From NCBI RefSeq assembly GCF_016862375.1, contig NZ_BOMV01000061.1, positions 1 to 64,000 on the forward strand: a DNA stretch of 64,000 nt, given 5' to 3'. The position numbers were made by a program, and so were the translations under genes. Origin of the DNA: Paractinoplanes rishiriensis (lineage in GTDB: Bacteria > Actinomycetota > Actinomycetes > Mycobacteriales > Micromonosporaceae). Positions 25,114 through 35,677 of the stretch are shown here, piece after piece (position 1 is the first letter of the stretch; each line of letters starts with the position of its first letter). Under the pieces are notes generated by a model that was not told where the DNA came from, did no database searches, and saw only the letters and a list, made by a program, of their open reading frames with translations.

Positions 25114-25755
25114 TTATCCACAAGATTTCCACAGCGCCGCAGAAGCTGTGGACAACGCCTCCAGGGCCTCCTTGAGCCGCCAGGAGCCGCGGTCGCGCGG
25201 GCCGATCGGGTTGGAGATCGTCCGGAGTTCGGCGAACGGCAGCCCGGCCGCCGCGACGGCTACCCCGAAGCCCTCCATCGCCTCGGCCACGGCGCCCGGG
25301 TGCCGCTCGGCGAGCGCGGTCGCGGTGGCCGCGGTACCGGTGACAGTGGCGAGGGTGAGGACGTCGCCGACGATCGCCCCGGGCAGCGCCGTGGACAGGC
25401 GTGTGAGCAGGTCGGGATCGGCCGGGAGGACGCTGGTGCCGAAGCCCAGTTCCTCGATCGCCAGGAAGCCGGCCGGCGACTCGGCGCCCAGGTCGGCGGC
25501 GATGCTGCGGGCGGCCAGGACGGTGCCGCCGACCGGCGCCCGGCCGGCGAAGCCGCCGGCGATGCCGGCGCTGACCACGGCCCGGTAACGGGCGGTGGCG
25601 AGCAGGCGCGCGGTGCCGGCCGCGGCCGCCGCGGGCCCGACGCCGACCGGTGCGACCACAATCTGGCGAGCATCGAGGTGGCGGGGATCGGCGCCGGCCC
25701 GGACGGCGTCCGCCTCGGCGGCCACCGCGGTGACCACGAGCAGGGGATCGGGCAT
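25114..25755 (-). CDS. mqnB: MqnB, futalosine hydrolase
   Basis: A 213-residue nucleosidase of the purine nucleoside phosphorylase/MTA-nucleosidase fold. It has LLVVTAVAAEADAVRAG, VVSAGIAGGFAGRAPVGGTV, and AEAMEGFGVAVAAAGLPFAE, with the Glu-Met-Glu ribose contact, then RTISNPIGPRDRGSWRL. It removes hypoxanthine from futalosine. The ATG at 25755 starts the conserved part; the frame extends 83 codons upstream in low-complexity sequence that overlaps the MFS gene. It is 50 bases after the MFS stop and 71 before mqnD. Confidence 0.92.
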   Translation of the reverse strand: MPDPLLVVTAVAAEADAVRAGADPRHLDARQIVVAPVGVGPAAAAAGTARLLATARYRAVVSAGIAGGFAGRAPVGGTVLAARSIAADLGAESPAGFLAIEELGFGTSVLPADPDLLTRLSTALPGAIVGDVLTLATVTGTAATATALAERHPGAVAEAMEGFGVAVAAAGLPFAELRTISNPIGPRDRGSWRLKEALEALSTASAALWKSCG

Positions 25756-25805
25756 CAGGCGGCGTCCTCCAGACGCTCGAGGGCGGGGCGCCGCGCGATC
25801 GGGCG

Positions 25806-27713
25806 TCAGTTGTCGTCCTCCTCCGCCGGGTCGCCGTTGCCGGACGGGCGGCCCGCGGAGGAGGGGCGGTAGACGTGGAAGCCCGGCGGCGCGAGGGCCG
25901 GATCGGGGCGGGTCGGTTCGGGTGCGGCTGGTGCTGGTGGGGTGTCGGCGGCTGGTGGGGTCTGATCGGCCGGTGGCGTCGCGCGGCGCCTGCCGAACCG
26001 CCACTTGCGGCCCGGCTCGTCGGCTGGTCCGGCCGGTTGCCTCGTGGCCGCGGGGTCGATACGCGTGCGGTCGGCGGCGGGATCGATGCGGGTCCGGTCT
26101 GCCGGCGCAGGTTTGCGACGTCGGCGGTCGGTGCCCGGCTGGGTTCCGCTTGCCTGGGACCCGCTCGACGGCTCGGTGCGGCGGCGGCTGGGTGAGCTGG
26201 CGGGACGCGTCTGGGTGGCCGTGGTGCCGCGCTGTGGGGGTGGGTGGGGGCGGTTGCGGGCCGGGACCGTCGGGGCGTCCGGCCAGGGGTCGGTGGGTGT
26301 GGCCGGGTCGGGGGTGGGCTCGACGACCGGTGGGGTTTCGCCGTCGGCGCGGCCGCTCAGGCGTTCATTGTGGAGGCGGGCGGCGGCCCATGCGGCGCGG
26401 GCGGCCATGGCCACGGCCAGCAGGGCGGCCAGGGCCACGCCCAGGCGGCCGGGTAGCGGGATGATGCCGATCGCGCCGCCGGCCACCCAGGCGATCATCA
26501 GGACCGTTTCGGAGTGTGCGAAGGCGCTGGCCCGCAGGCGCTCGGGCACGCGCTCCTGGATGCTCGCGTCGATGGCCAGCTTGGAGATGCCGCTGAAGAT
26601 GGCGGTGACCAGCGCCAGCAGGGCGAGCATGGACAGGTTGTAGAAGAGTGCGCACAGCACCGCGACGCCGGCCGTGATGGTCAGGCCGGCGGACTGCAGG
26701 GCCAGCGGGCGGCGGATGCGCAGCCGGGTGCCCACCGCGGTGGACAGGAACGTGCCGACCGCCAGCGCGCCACCGATGAGGCCGACCGCGCCCTGCCGGC
26801 CGATGTCCCGGCCGAGGACCGTGGTGTCCAGCTGGTTCGCCATGATCACGAAGGCCAGGAAGAGCAGCAGGAAGCCGTAGAGCAGGCGCAGGCTGGCGCT
26901 GCCCAGCAGGGTGGCGATCACCAGCTTGCCGGAGAGCGGGCGGTCGTCGCCGACCTTGAGTCGCAGCATGGCCCGCCACGGCACCGGCACCGCCTCGGGC
27001 GGGTCGGAATCGGCGCGCGGGGGCAGGCGCAGCGAGATCACCATGCCGGCCACGAAGATGATCGCGGCCACCCGTAGCGGCCACTGCGGGCCGAACTTGA
27101 ACGCGAGCAGGCCGACCGGTGCCACCAGGGCGCCGGCGAACGTGCCGTACACGCTCGCGCGGGCACCCACCTGGGACAGGCCGACTCCCTCGGGCAGGAG
27201 CCTCGGCACGGCGGCCGAGCGGGCCACCCCGTACGCCCTGGAAAGCGCAAGCACCCCGAAAGCCGCCGGATAGAGTCCCCAGCCGAACAAATTGTCGGAG
27301 ATGACGTAGGCCAGGAAGGCCCGGCCGAGCATGGTGGTGGCGAGCGCGTAGCGCCGGCCGTGCCGGAAGTGGTCGAGCAGCGGGCCGACCACCGGCGCCA
27401 GCAGCGCGAACGGCACCATCGTGACGAGCAGGTAGAGCGCGACCTTGCTGCGGGCCTCACCGAGCGGGACGTTGAAGAAGATCGTGCCGGCCAGCCCGAT
27501 CGCGATGAGCGTGTCGCCGGCGCAGGAGATCGCGTGCAGGTCGAAGAGACGGATCATGCCGATCTCGTTGGCGGCGCCCCGGGCCCGTGCGCTGCCGACC
27601 CGCCGGGTCGCCCAGGCTCCGCCGCGCACGGAGCCGCGCACCAGCAGACGGGCGGCCCTGATGCCGGAGCCGACGGTGCGTCCGAGAGTGGGAAGCAGCG
27701 GCATGGCACCCAT
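25806..27713 (-). CDS. MFS transporter with long disordered tail
   Basis: A 635-residue protein. Twelve membrane helices fill residues about 75-460 (for example NEIGMIRLFDLHAISCAGDT before helix 1 and DHFRHGRRYALATTMLG). The last 170 residues are Pro/Thr/Arg-rich and contain a 9-residue direct repeat, ADRTRIDPA twice. This tail is unusual in MFS proteins and is expected to lie in the cytoplasm. The gene is followed by mqnB and mqnD on the same strand, so it may be part of the menaquinone operon or only transcribed with it. ATG 27713 is favoured; ATG 27704 is close. Confidence 0.8.
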   Translation of the reverse strand: MGAMPLLPTLGRTVGSGIRAARLLVRGSVRGGAWATRRVGSARARGAANEIGMIRLFDLHAISCAGDTLIAIGLAGTIFFNVPLGEARSKVALYLLVTMVPFALLAPVVGPLLDHFRHGRRYALATTMLGRAFLAYVISDNLFGWGLYPAAFGVLALSRAYGVARSAAVPRLLPEGVGLSQVGARASVYGTFAGALVAPVGLLAFKFGPQWPLRVAAIIFVAGMVISLRLPPRADSDPPEAVPVPWRAMLRLKVGDDRPLSGKLVIATLLGSASLRLLYGFLLLFLAFVIMANQLDTTVLGRDIGRQGAVGLIGGALAVGTFLSTAVGTRLRIRRPLALQSAGLTITAGVAVLCALFYNLSMLALLALVTAIFSGISKLAIDASIQERVPERLRASAFAHSETVLMIAWVAGGAIGIIPLPGRLGVALAALLAVAMAARAAWAAARLHNERLSGRADGETPPVVEPTPDPATPTDPWPDAPTVPARNRPHPPPQRGTTATQTRPASSPSRRRTEPSSGSQASGTQPGTDRRRRKPAPADRTRIDPAADRTRIDPAATRQPAGPADEPGRKWRFGRRRATPPADQTPPAADTPPAPAAPEPTRPDPALAPPGFHVYRPSSAGRPSGNGDPAEEDDN

Positions 27714-27808
27714 CCTGACTGATCCGGTCGACCCGCGTCCTGTCCTGGCACTGTGCAATTCGGGGGAGTCGCTGTGACGAGGGGCATCGCGTGGGGGACA
27801 ATGGATCC

Positions 27809-28630
27809 GTGACGACCAGGACCACCACGCGCGCCGCCCGCCTCGACCAGGTTTGTGCCGATGCCGTCGGAGTGGCCCGGGGAGCGATCACCGATGTGGA
27901 CGCGGCCGACATCGGCGAGCATCTCGAGGCCATCGCCGAGGGCGACCGGGTCGTGACCCACTTCTTCGAGAGCCACCTGGCCGGTTATCGCGGCTGGCGC
28001 TGGGCCGTCACGGTGACCCGGGTGCCGCGCAGCCGGCATGTCACGGTGTGCGAGACGGTGCTGCTGCCCGGCCCGGACGCGCTGATGGCACCGGGCTGGG
28101 TGCCGTGGAACGAGCGCCTCCAGCCCGGCGACCTGGGCGTCGGCGACCTCATGCCGACCGCGCCCGACGACGAGCGGCTCGCGCAGGGCTACGTGCTCAG
28201 CGACGACGCCGCGGTCGAGGACGTCAGCTGGGAGCTCGGCCTCGGCCGGTCCCGGGTGATGTCCAAGGAGGGGCGGATGGAGACCGCCCAGCGCTGGTAC
28301 GACGGCGACGCCGGCCCGGAGGCGCCGATCTCGACCGCGGCGCCGCGCAACGCCCGCTGCGGCTCCTGCGGCTTCTACCTCCCGCTGGCCGGCTCGCTGC
28401 GGCAGATGTTCGGCGTCTGCGGCAACCTGTACGCCCCCGACGACGGCCGCGCGGTGAGCGCCGACCACGGCTGCGGCGCGCACTCCGAGGCGCTGCTGGG
28501 CACCACCGAGCAGCCGGTCGAGGAACTGCCCACGGTCTACGACGACAGTGAGGTCGAGACCGTCGCGGTGAGCCGCGGCCACGGCTCGGTCGAGGAGGCC
28601 GAACCGGCCGAGGACTACGGCCACAGCTAG
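27809..28630 (+). CDS. DUF3027 family protein
   Basis: A 273-residue cytoplasmic protein. It has ARLDQVCADAVGVARGAITD, GWRWAVTVTRVPRSRHVTVC, WVPWNERLQPGDLGVGDLMP, and a C-terminal zinc-type cysteine set NARCGSCGFYLPLAGSLRQM then VCGN and DHGCG. These are the blocks of the actinobacterial DUF3027 family, whose function is unknown; the cysteines suggest a zinc site. The GTG lies 6 bases after GACAAT (27797-27802), so the transcript is probably leaderless. It diverges from the MFS-mqn run. Confidence 0.85.
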   Translation: MTTRTTTRAARLDQVCADAVGVARGAITDVDAADIGEHLEAIAEGDRVVTHFFESHLAGYRGWRWAVTVTRVPRSRHVTVCETVLLPGPDALMAPGWVPWNERLQPGDLGVGDLMPTAPDDERLAQGYVLSDDAAVEDVSWELGLGRSRVMSKEGRMETAQRWYDGDAGPEAPISTAAPRNARCGSCGFYLPLAGSLRQMFGVCGNLYAPDDGRAVSADHGCGAHSEALLGTTEQPVEELPTVYDDSEVETVAVSRGHGSVEEAEPAEDYGHS

Positions 28631-28634
28631 GGGT

Positions 28635-28901
28635 TCAGGGCTTGGGCACCGTCTCCGAGTCGACGGTGAACTCCGGGTGCGTGAGTGCCCGGCGGCGACG
28701 CCTGTTCCGGTCGTGGACGATCATCGTGATCAGGCCGGGTATGCCCACCAGGAAACCGGCGATGCAGATCTCCAGCCAGCGTCGCGGCCCGTCGGCGAGC
28801 CACACGACCAGGGCCGCGATCGCGAACCCGACCAGGCCACCCACCGCGAACGGGACCATCGGCGGGTCGAGCGGTTCCACGCGGGGTCTCGGCTGAGTCA
28901 C
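28635..28901 (-). CDS. DUF2530 membrane protein
   Basis: An 88-residue protein with two membrane helices (FAVGGLVGFAIAALVVWLA and LEICIAGFLVGIPGLITMIV) and a basic loop DRNRRRRRALTHPEFTVDSE, matching DUF2530 of actinobacteria, function unknown. The GTG start lies 6 bases after TACCCT (28913-28908 on the minus strand), giving a leaderless transcript. It converges with the DUF3027 gene, four bases apart. Confidence 0.83.
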   Translation of the reverse strand: MTQPRPRVEPLDPPMVPFAVGGLVGFAIAALVVWLADGPRRWLEICIAGFLVGIPGLITMIVHDRNRRRRRALTHPEFTVDSETVPKP

Positions 28902-29054
28902 CTCGACAGGGTACGTCCGCGGCTGTGTCGATCAAGTCAAGGGTACGAGCATCTGATCAATGGTGTGCGTCGGTAACATCCTCGACTTTCTGCTGGTCAC
29001 TGCATCTGAGAACATGCCCGCGTCGTAGTCCGTCAGACCATTGGGAGGGTCTGC

Positions 29055-30500
<1,446 letters not shown>

Positions 30501-30512
30501 GGCCCTCTCTAG

Positions 30513-30555
30513 ACTGCCGTCACCGGGTGTGTCCAGGTCGTCCGGTGACGGCAGT
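30513..30555 (+). terminator. Terminator after the purine permease
   Basis: ACTGCCGTCACCGG (30513-30526) pairs perfectly with CCGGTGACGGCAGT (30542-30555), a 14-bp stem with a 15-base loop, 12 bases after the stop codon. Confidence 0.85.
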
Positions 30556-30575
30556 CATACGCGTGAACAATGTCG

Positions 30576-30601
30576 TTAGCCAAGCTCATTAGTTAGGCTA
30601 A
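30576..30601. promoter_or_regulatory. Inverted repeat at the MarR promoter
   Basis: TTAGCC (30576-30581) and GGCTAA (30596-30601) flank the -10 region. TAGGCT (30594-30599) lies 7 bases before the GTG and probably is the -10. The placement fits a MarR operator; arms are only 6 bp, so this is tentative. Confidence 0.4.
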
Positions 30602-30606
30602 GAATC

Positions 30607-31056
30607 GTGATGGAGTGGCCGGTGGCTACGGAGCGAGGGACAGCAGACGAGCTGGCCAAGTTGCTGCGCGAGGCCATCCAGCGGCTCAACCGGCGGGTCC
30701 GGCAGACCCGCGCGGTCGGCGATCTCACGTCGAGCCAGCTCTCCGCCCTCACCAGCCTCCAGCTGGCCGGCGCGCTGACCCCCCGCGAGCTGGCCGACGT
30801 CGAACGTGTCCAGCCCCCGACGATGACCAAGATCGTCGGGAAGCTGGAGGAACGCGGGCTGGTGGTCCGGACCCCGCACCCCACCGACGGACGGCAGGTC
30901 ATCCTGGCGCCCACCGAGCAGGGCCGGGCCATGTACGCGCAGTTCGAGAAGGCGCGTCACGAGTGGCTGGCCGCCCAGTTGGCCGCGCTCAGCGCCGAGG
31001 AACGGGACGTGCTCGGGCGGGCTGCGGCGATCTTGCAGCAGGTCGCCCGCTCCTGA
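30607..31056 (+). CDS. MarR family regulator
   Basis: A 149-residue winged-helix regulator with LREAIQRLNRRVRQTRAVGD, LTSSQLSALTSLQLAGALTP, VQPPTMTKIVGKLEERGLVV and the wing RTPHPTDGRQVILAPTEQGR. It lies 68 bases upstream of an MFS gene on the same strand, a frequent regulator-pump pair. The GTG at 30607 follows a leaderless promoter; the adjacent ATG at 30610 is equally possible. Confidence 0.9.
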   Translation: MMEWPVATERGTADELAKLLREAIQRLNRRVRQTRAVGDLTSSQLSALTSLQLAGALTPRELADVERVQPPTMTKIVGKLEERGLVVRTPHPTDGRQVILAPTEQGRAMYAQFEKARHEWLAAQLAALSAEERDVLGRAAAILQQVARS

Positions 31057-31124
31057 CCGGTCCGGTTCGGTCGCGCTTCATCACACGACGATGACGCGTA
31101 CGGCCGAACAGGAGGCACAACCGC

Positions 31125-32480
31125 GTGCGGTCAGTGGTGGGCAAGACATTCCGGTCCTTGACGGTTCGTAACTACCGGCTCTTCAGCACCGGGCAACTGG
31201 TGAAGCTCGTCGGCGTGTGGATGATGTTCACCGCCCAGGACTGGCTGGTCCTCGAGCTCTCGGACAACTCGCCGGGCGCGCTCGGCGTGGTGACGGCGAT
31301 CCAGTTCCTGCCGGTGCTGCTGCTCACCCTCTACAGCGGCCGGCTCGCCGACCGGTACGACAAGCGCAAGCTGCTGATCGCCGCGAACGCCGCCTTCGCG
31401 GTCACCGCGGTCGTGTTCGCGGTGCTGGTCGCGGCCGGTGTGGTGCGGCTGTGGCACGTGTTCCTGTTCGCCGGCCTGCTGGGCATCGCGAACGCCGTGG
31501 AGACCCCGGTCCGCCAGTCGTTCGTCTCCGAGCTGGTCCAACTGCGCCTGCTGCCGAACGCGCTCGCCCTCTCGGCCGCGACCTTCAACGTCGCCCGGAT
31601 CTCGGGCCCGGCGCTGGCCGGCGTGGCGATCGCGGTGGCCGGCACCGGACCGGTCTTTCTGATGTCGACGGTGCTGGCCGTGGCACCGGTGTTCGCCTAC
31701 CTGGCGATGCGTACCGGCGACCTGTACCGGTCGGCCCCGGTCAGCGCCAAGGACGCCCGGGTGCTGGACGGCCTGCGGTACGTGCGCAAGCGCCACGACC
31801 TGCTGCTGCCGCTGTGCCTGATGGCCGTGGTCGGCATGATCGGTTTCAACTTCCCGGTCACCCTGGCCGCCCTCGCCAAGATTGACTTTCAGGCCGGGCC
31901 GTCGTCGTTCGGGCTGCTCACCACCGCGCTCGCGGTCGGCGCCCTGGGCGGGGCGCTGGCCGGCAGCGGGCGCCGCAGCCGGCCCAGCGCCTACCTGGTG
32001 ATCGGCGCGACCCTGGCGTTCGCGGCCCTCGAGTTCGCGGTCGGGTTCTCGCCCAACTTCACGGTGGCGGCGCTGCTGTTGCTGCCGACCGGGTTCTTCT
32101 CGATCTACGTGGCGCAGGCGGCCAACCACCGGGTCCAGATGGGCGTGGACTCCGCGTTCCGGGGCCGGGTGATGTCGCTGTACGTGCTGGTCTTCCTGGG
32201 CACGACGCCGATCGGGGCGACGGCGATCGGCTGGTGGGGTGAGCACTTCGGAGTGCCGTCCAGCATCTGGGTCGCGGGTCTGGTGTGCTTCGTGGCCGGT
32301 CTGGCGGCGCTGGTGTGGCAGTTGCGGGTCAGCGGGGACCGGATCGTGGTGGAGCGGCGTACCGGCCTGCGGTTGCGGGTGGCGGTGGCCGACGGGGAGA
32401 TCCCCGCGACGCTAAGTGTCGGGGAGTTGGCAGGCCGAGTCGGCCGAACGGGTATTCCCTCCGCGCAGGTCCCGTCCTAG
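31125..32480 (+). CDS. MFS transporter downstream of MarR
   Basis: A 451-residue, twelve-helix transporter of the MFS_3/EntS-like group: SLTVRNYRLFSTGQLVKLVG at the N-terminus, YSGRLADRYDKRKLLIAANA as motif A, and QSFVSELVQLRLLPNALALS. GGAGGCACAACCGC precedes the GTG. A cytoplasmic tail of about 45 residues follows the last helix. It is probably a drug or metabolite exporter controlled by the adjacent MarR; the substrate is unknown. Confidence 0.87.
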   Translation: MRSVVGKTFRSLTVRNYRLFSTGQLVKLVGVWMMFTAQDWLVLELSDNSPGALGVVTAIQFLPVLLLTLYSGRLADRYDKRKLLIAANAAFAVTAVVFAVLVAAGVVRLWHVFLFAGLLGIANAVETPVRQSFVSELVQLRLLPNALALSAATFNVARISGPALAGVAIAVAGTGPVFLMSTVLAVAPVFAYLAMRTGDLYRSAPVSAKDARVLDGLRYVRKRHDLLLPLCLMAVVGMIGFNFPVTLAALAKIDFQAGPSSFGLLTTALAVGALGGALAGSGRRSRPSAYLVIGATLAFAALEFAVGFSPNFTVAALLLLPTGFFSIYVAQAANHRVQMGVDSAFRGRVMSLYVLVFLGTTPIGATAIGWWGEHFGVPSSIWVAGLVCFVAGLAALVWQLRVSGDRIVVERRTGLRLRVAVADGEIPATLSVGELAGRVGRTGIPSAQVPS

Positions 32481-32489
32481 CGTCAAACC

Positions 32490-32909
32490 GTGGGAATCGT
32501 GCACATTGTTGTGCTGACCGTGGCGTTGCTGACGCTGCTCACTCTGCCGTGTGTGGTCGCCGCCATTCTCGGTCACGATCCGCTGGCCCTGCGGGACTGG
32601 TGGACGGGCCGTGCCCTGAGCCGGCTCGACCGGCACATGGTTGCCGTTTCTGTCGACCTGCCCGCGCCGTCCTTCGAGCAGATCGCATACGACTTGCGCC
32701 GGCTCGGCCACCAGCGCTACCACGGCCCCAACCGGCAGTCGGTGAAGTGGCAGTCGGCGGTGATGTCGGCGTATGACCTGAGGTTGTCGCTGGCCTGCCA
32801 GTGCCTCGGTCTGCCCGAGCACCTCGGACCGCTCGAGGGCATGGATCGCGACCTCGAGCGGATGCGGCTGGAGAGCCAGTTGCAGGCGGCGGGGCTCGCG
32901 CTGCGCTAA
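32490..32909 (+). CDS. Hypothetical membrane-anchored protein
   Basis: A 139-residue protein. One hydrophobic segment at residues 3-27 (VHIVVLTVALLTLLTLPCVV) would anchor it, followed by a soluble part with LSRLDRHMVAVSVDLPAPSF, HQRYHGPNRQSVKWQSAVMS and AYDLRLSLACQCLGLPEHLG. The GTG is 6 bases after TAGCGT (32478-32483), so it has its own leaderless promoter. I do not recognise the family, though a similar small protein next to sepH-like genes would fit an actinobacterial conserved hypothetical. Confidence 0.7.
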   Translation: MGIVHIVVLTVALLTLLTLPCVVAAILGHDPLALRDWWTGRALSRLDRHMVAVSVDLPAPSFEQIAYDLRRLGHQRYHGPNRQSVKWQSAVMSAYDLRLSLACQCLGLPEHLGPLEGMDRDLERMRLESQLQAAGLALR

Positions 32910-32913
32910 GCCG

Positions 32914-33987
32914 TCAGGACGACTCGCGGGCCGCCGGGCCGCCACCGAACAGGACATCATCCCAGCTCGGGAGGCGCTTGCGCGGCTTGCCCTCGTCGGT
33001 CTCGCCCTGGCCGCCGGTCTGGCTGGCCGTGCGGCGCGGCCGCAGTACCGCGAGCGACGGCACGGCCGGCACCTCCTTGGGCAGGTCGGCGTCGTCGTCG
33101 AAGGCGGAACCCGCACCACCGCCGAGCAGCGCGGCGGCGCCACCGGGCACCGGGCGACGCGGTTCGGGCCCGGCCGACTCGAACCCGCGGCCGCCGGTGA
33201 GCGGCCGGTCGAGCGAGGCGAGCAGGGCGTCCCGGCCGGCCCGGATCGGGTCGCGGGTGGGTCGCGGCGTGGGTGTCTCGGCCGCGGGCAGGCCGTGCCC
33301 GCCGCGCGCCGGCTCGGCCGACCGGGCCGGACCGGGCAGAGCGTGCCCGCCCCGCTCGGCGGCGAACCCGCGCTCGGGCACCGGGTCCTGACCGAGGATC
33401 TGGGTGGGCCGCTCGGCACACAGGTATTGCGCCATGTCGTCGTGCGGCGTGACGACCTGGCGTCCCTTGTCGAGGTCCCAGATGGCCTGCGCGGTCGCCT
33501 TGCCGGACGGCCAGGTGGCGACGATGCGCCAGGTGCCGTCGTCGCGGCGGTAGGCGTCCCAGGAGATCTTTTCGGTGTCGATGCCGTGCTGCGCCAGCCG
33601 TCCGTCGACCACCTCGGCCAGCGGTGCGCCCGAATCGGACGTCTTGAGCCGGGTGCGCCGCGCGTGCTGAGCCAGCATGGCGCGCTCCTGCAGCACCGGA
33701 CCCGCGTAGCGCAGCACGCGGTCGACCGGCACGCCGGCGATGCGGGCCACGTCCTCGGCGGACTCACCGGACCGGATCCGAGCCTGGATGTCGCGCGGGG
33801 ACAGAGACGGCATGGCGTCGGGGGCCATCACCGCCACGGCCGCGCCGGCGGGCGCGCCGTGAGTCTCGTGCGACATCGCGCTGTTGATGCGGTCGTCGAT
33901 GGGGAGAGCCAGGAGCCGGCCGACCTCATCGGCGAGCACCATGGCCTGACCGTCCTCGGAGAGGGCGACGAAGCGTACCGGCCGCAT
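32914..33987 (-). CDS. sepH: SepH, cell division regulator
   Basis: A 357-residue protein. The N-terminal DUF3071 part (RPVRFVALSEDGQAMVLADE, with the helix-turn-helix-like IRSGESAEDVARIAGVPVDR and AEVVDGRLAQHGIDTEKISW) is followed by a disordered Pro/Gly/Arg-rich middle and the conserved C-terminal end KPRKRLPSWDDVLFGG. In Streptomyces and Mycobacterium SepH binds FtsZ and promotes its assembly at septa. GGAGGCAACGC precedes the ATG. The 297 bases upstream hold no gene and presumably its promoter. Confidence 0.93.
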   Translation of the reverse strand: MRPVRFVALSEDGQAMVLADEVGRLLALPIDDRINSAMSHETHGAPAGAAVAVMAPDAMPSLSPRDIQARIRSGESAEDVARIAGVPVDRVLRYAGPVLQERAMLAQHARRTRLKTSDSGAPLAEVVDGRLAQHGIDTEKISWDAYRRDDGTWRIVATWPSGKATAQAIWDLDKGRQVVTPHDDMAQYLCAERPTQILGQDPVPERGFAAERGGHALPGPARSAEPARGGHGLPAAETPTPRPTRDPIRAGRDALLASLDRPLTGGRGFESAGPEPRRPVPGGAAALLGGGAGSAFDDDADLPKEVPAVPSLAVLRPRRTASQTGGQGETDEGKPRKRLPSWDDVLFGGGPAARESS

Positions 33988-34284
33988 GCGTTGCCTCCGT
34001 CCCGTCGCGTTGGCCTGTGCTCCCGAGAGTCAGCCACCCGGGCGCGTTTCGGAACACGGTACGCGCCTTGGTCACCTAATGGGGGGAGGCACGCCGTCTC
34101 TTCTGCGTGTGGTATCCAACTGCTTTCAAACCCCAAGACCCGGATATGGTACGCGCCGCGACGTGCACCAACCGCATCGGCGCCGCCCCCGCCGAGCAGC
34201 GCGAGCCGGGTGGGTGGCACCGGCCGCTGCGCGACCGCCGGGCTGGAGTGGGTGGTCCGGCCGGCCGCGCGCCACCGGGTGCGG

Positions 34285-35193
34285 TCAGTTGGTCGGAGGC
34301 GGGCCACCCGGCCCGTTACCAGGGCCTCCACCGCTGTTGCTCTCGGTGTCGGACGGATCGACAGCGATCTTCAAGGTGGCCCGGTATCCCGCCGTCACGC
34401 TGCCCGTGACGGCCGCCATCTCGGTAGCCGCCTCGTCCTCACCGAACACGTTGTCGCTGGCCAATGTGATTTGACTCATGTTCTGGACGCTCCGGCTGTA
34501 CCCGTCCGTGGCGTAGACCGCATCGGACACATCCTCCGGCAGAGCGATCTGCGAGGTCTTGACGATCGGACCGTCACCGCTGGTGGCGTTGGCGAGGGAC
34601 GAGTACACCTCGAAGTGGATGTGCGGCCACCGTCCGGAGTAGCAGGCCGGGAAGATGCTGGTGAAGGCCGCGGTGCCGCTGCTGTCGGTCTCCTGGATGC
34701 CGCGCAGGTAGTTCTCCTCGGTGACGCCGGTGGAGTACAGCGAGTAGTTGCCGTCCCGGTCGCAGTGCCAGGCGTAGACCGCCGCACCGGTCAGCGGCGC
34801 ACCATTGAGGTCGGTCACGGTCAGCGAGAACTCCAGCGGGACGCCCGCGGCCGTCCCGCCGGCCCCACCCACCGAGGTCCGGATGTCCTTGCGGACGATC
34901 CCCTCGATGGTCCGCACGTCCGGCCCGTTGGACCCGTCCGCGGGGTAGGGACCGTTGGTCTCCGAGGCGACCTCGGTGCGGGTCCCGCTCGACGAACTTG
35001 TGCCGGCCGGGCTGCTGCTGCCGGACGTGCTGGTGGCGTCATCCCCGCAGGCGGCGAGCACGGCCACGGCGCCCACCCCGCCGAGGGCGGCCAGCAGCCG
35101 TCGTCGCGACATCGTCCGAAGGTCGAACTGAAGCCCCTTGTCATGCACGCGGCGCACGTAGGCGGCGTTCTCCGGATCGTGAGCCTTAGACAT
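34285..35193 (-). CDS. Intradiol dioxygenase-like lipoprotein
   Basis: A 302-residue protein. After about 25 residues comes a twin-arginine-like signal (MSRRRLLAALGGVGAVAVLA) ending in the lipobox LAAC, so it would be exported and lipid-anchored. The mature part has TNGPYPADGSNGPDVRT, VTDLNGAPLTGAAVYAWHCD, YSLYSTGVTEENYLRGIQ and FPACYSGRWPHIHFEV, matching intradiol ring-cleavage dioxygenases: Tyr and His ligands for Fe(III) are present. Extracellular members with this layout are known in actinomycetes but their substrates are poorly defined. The ATG at 35193 follows AAAGG better than the GTG at 35199. Confidence 0.85.
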   Translation of the reverse strand: MSKAHDPENAAYVRRVHDKGLQFDLRTMSRRRLLAALGGVGAVAVLAACGDDATSTSGSSSPAGTSSSSGTRTEVASETNGPYPADGSNGPDVRTIEGIVRKDIRTSVGGAGGTAAGVPLEFSLTVTDLNGAPLTGAAVYAWHCDRDGNYSLYSTGVTEENYLRGIQETDSSGTAAFTSIFPACYSGRWPHIHFEVYSSLANATSGDGPIVKTSQIALPEDVSDAVYATDGYSRSVQNMSQITLASDNVFGEDEAATEMAAVTGSVTAGYRATLKIAVDPSDTESNSGGGPGNGPGGPPPTN

Positions 35194-35199
35194 CGCCAC

Positions 35200-35677
35200 A
35201 AACCTTTCGTCGTCGGATGCCTCCAGAGAACCCGCCGGCTCTGTGCGCCACCTGTGCCCCCACTGTGCGAACCTCCTGCATCCCGGCTAGCTCGCGCGCC
35301 CGGCTCCCGAGCCGGTCGGCGCGCCCCGTGCTTCGCGCCCGCGCCTCGTGTTCCGCGCGCCTGGTGGTCCGCGTGCCTGTTGTTCCGCATGCTCCGCGCG
35401 CGCCGGGGTGCTCCGAGCTGGCGCTCCGTGCGCGCCCGTGGCCCCTGCGCAGCCTGCTGCCGATCTTGCGGCTTTGCTGCTCTGCTCGAACGCGAATTCC
35501 ACATCTCTGCGGAGCGAGGGCAGCTACTGGCTACGCCCGGCCGGGACAAATGCGATATGTCGCCGCTGTCGGACTTGAACGTGGGAACCGGGGCGAGGAG
35601 TGAGGCGGCGCCTGGCGCGCCGAGGGGCGGCGGTGGGATAGCGGACGCAGAGGGATGCGCGGATGAGGGCGGGCGCG
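35200..35677. other. Non-coding region with imperfect 16-bp repeats
   Basis: About 480 bases without a convincing gene. Three imperfect 16-bp units lie at 35351-35398: TTCCGCGCGCCTGGTG, GTCCGCGTGCCTGTTG and TTCCGCATGCTCCGCG. The surrounding CGCGC-rich sequence contains several short palindromes. A plus-strand frame at 35217-35603 encodes Arg/Ala/Cys-rich low-complexity sequence and is not accepted. The promoter of the dioxygenase gene should lie at the left end. Confidence 0.55.

Noticed and set aside
28921..29054. Purine riboswitch before the NCS2 permease
   Set aside because: I looked for a purine aptamer core in the leader and saw none by eye.
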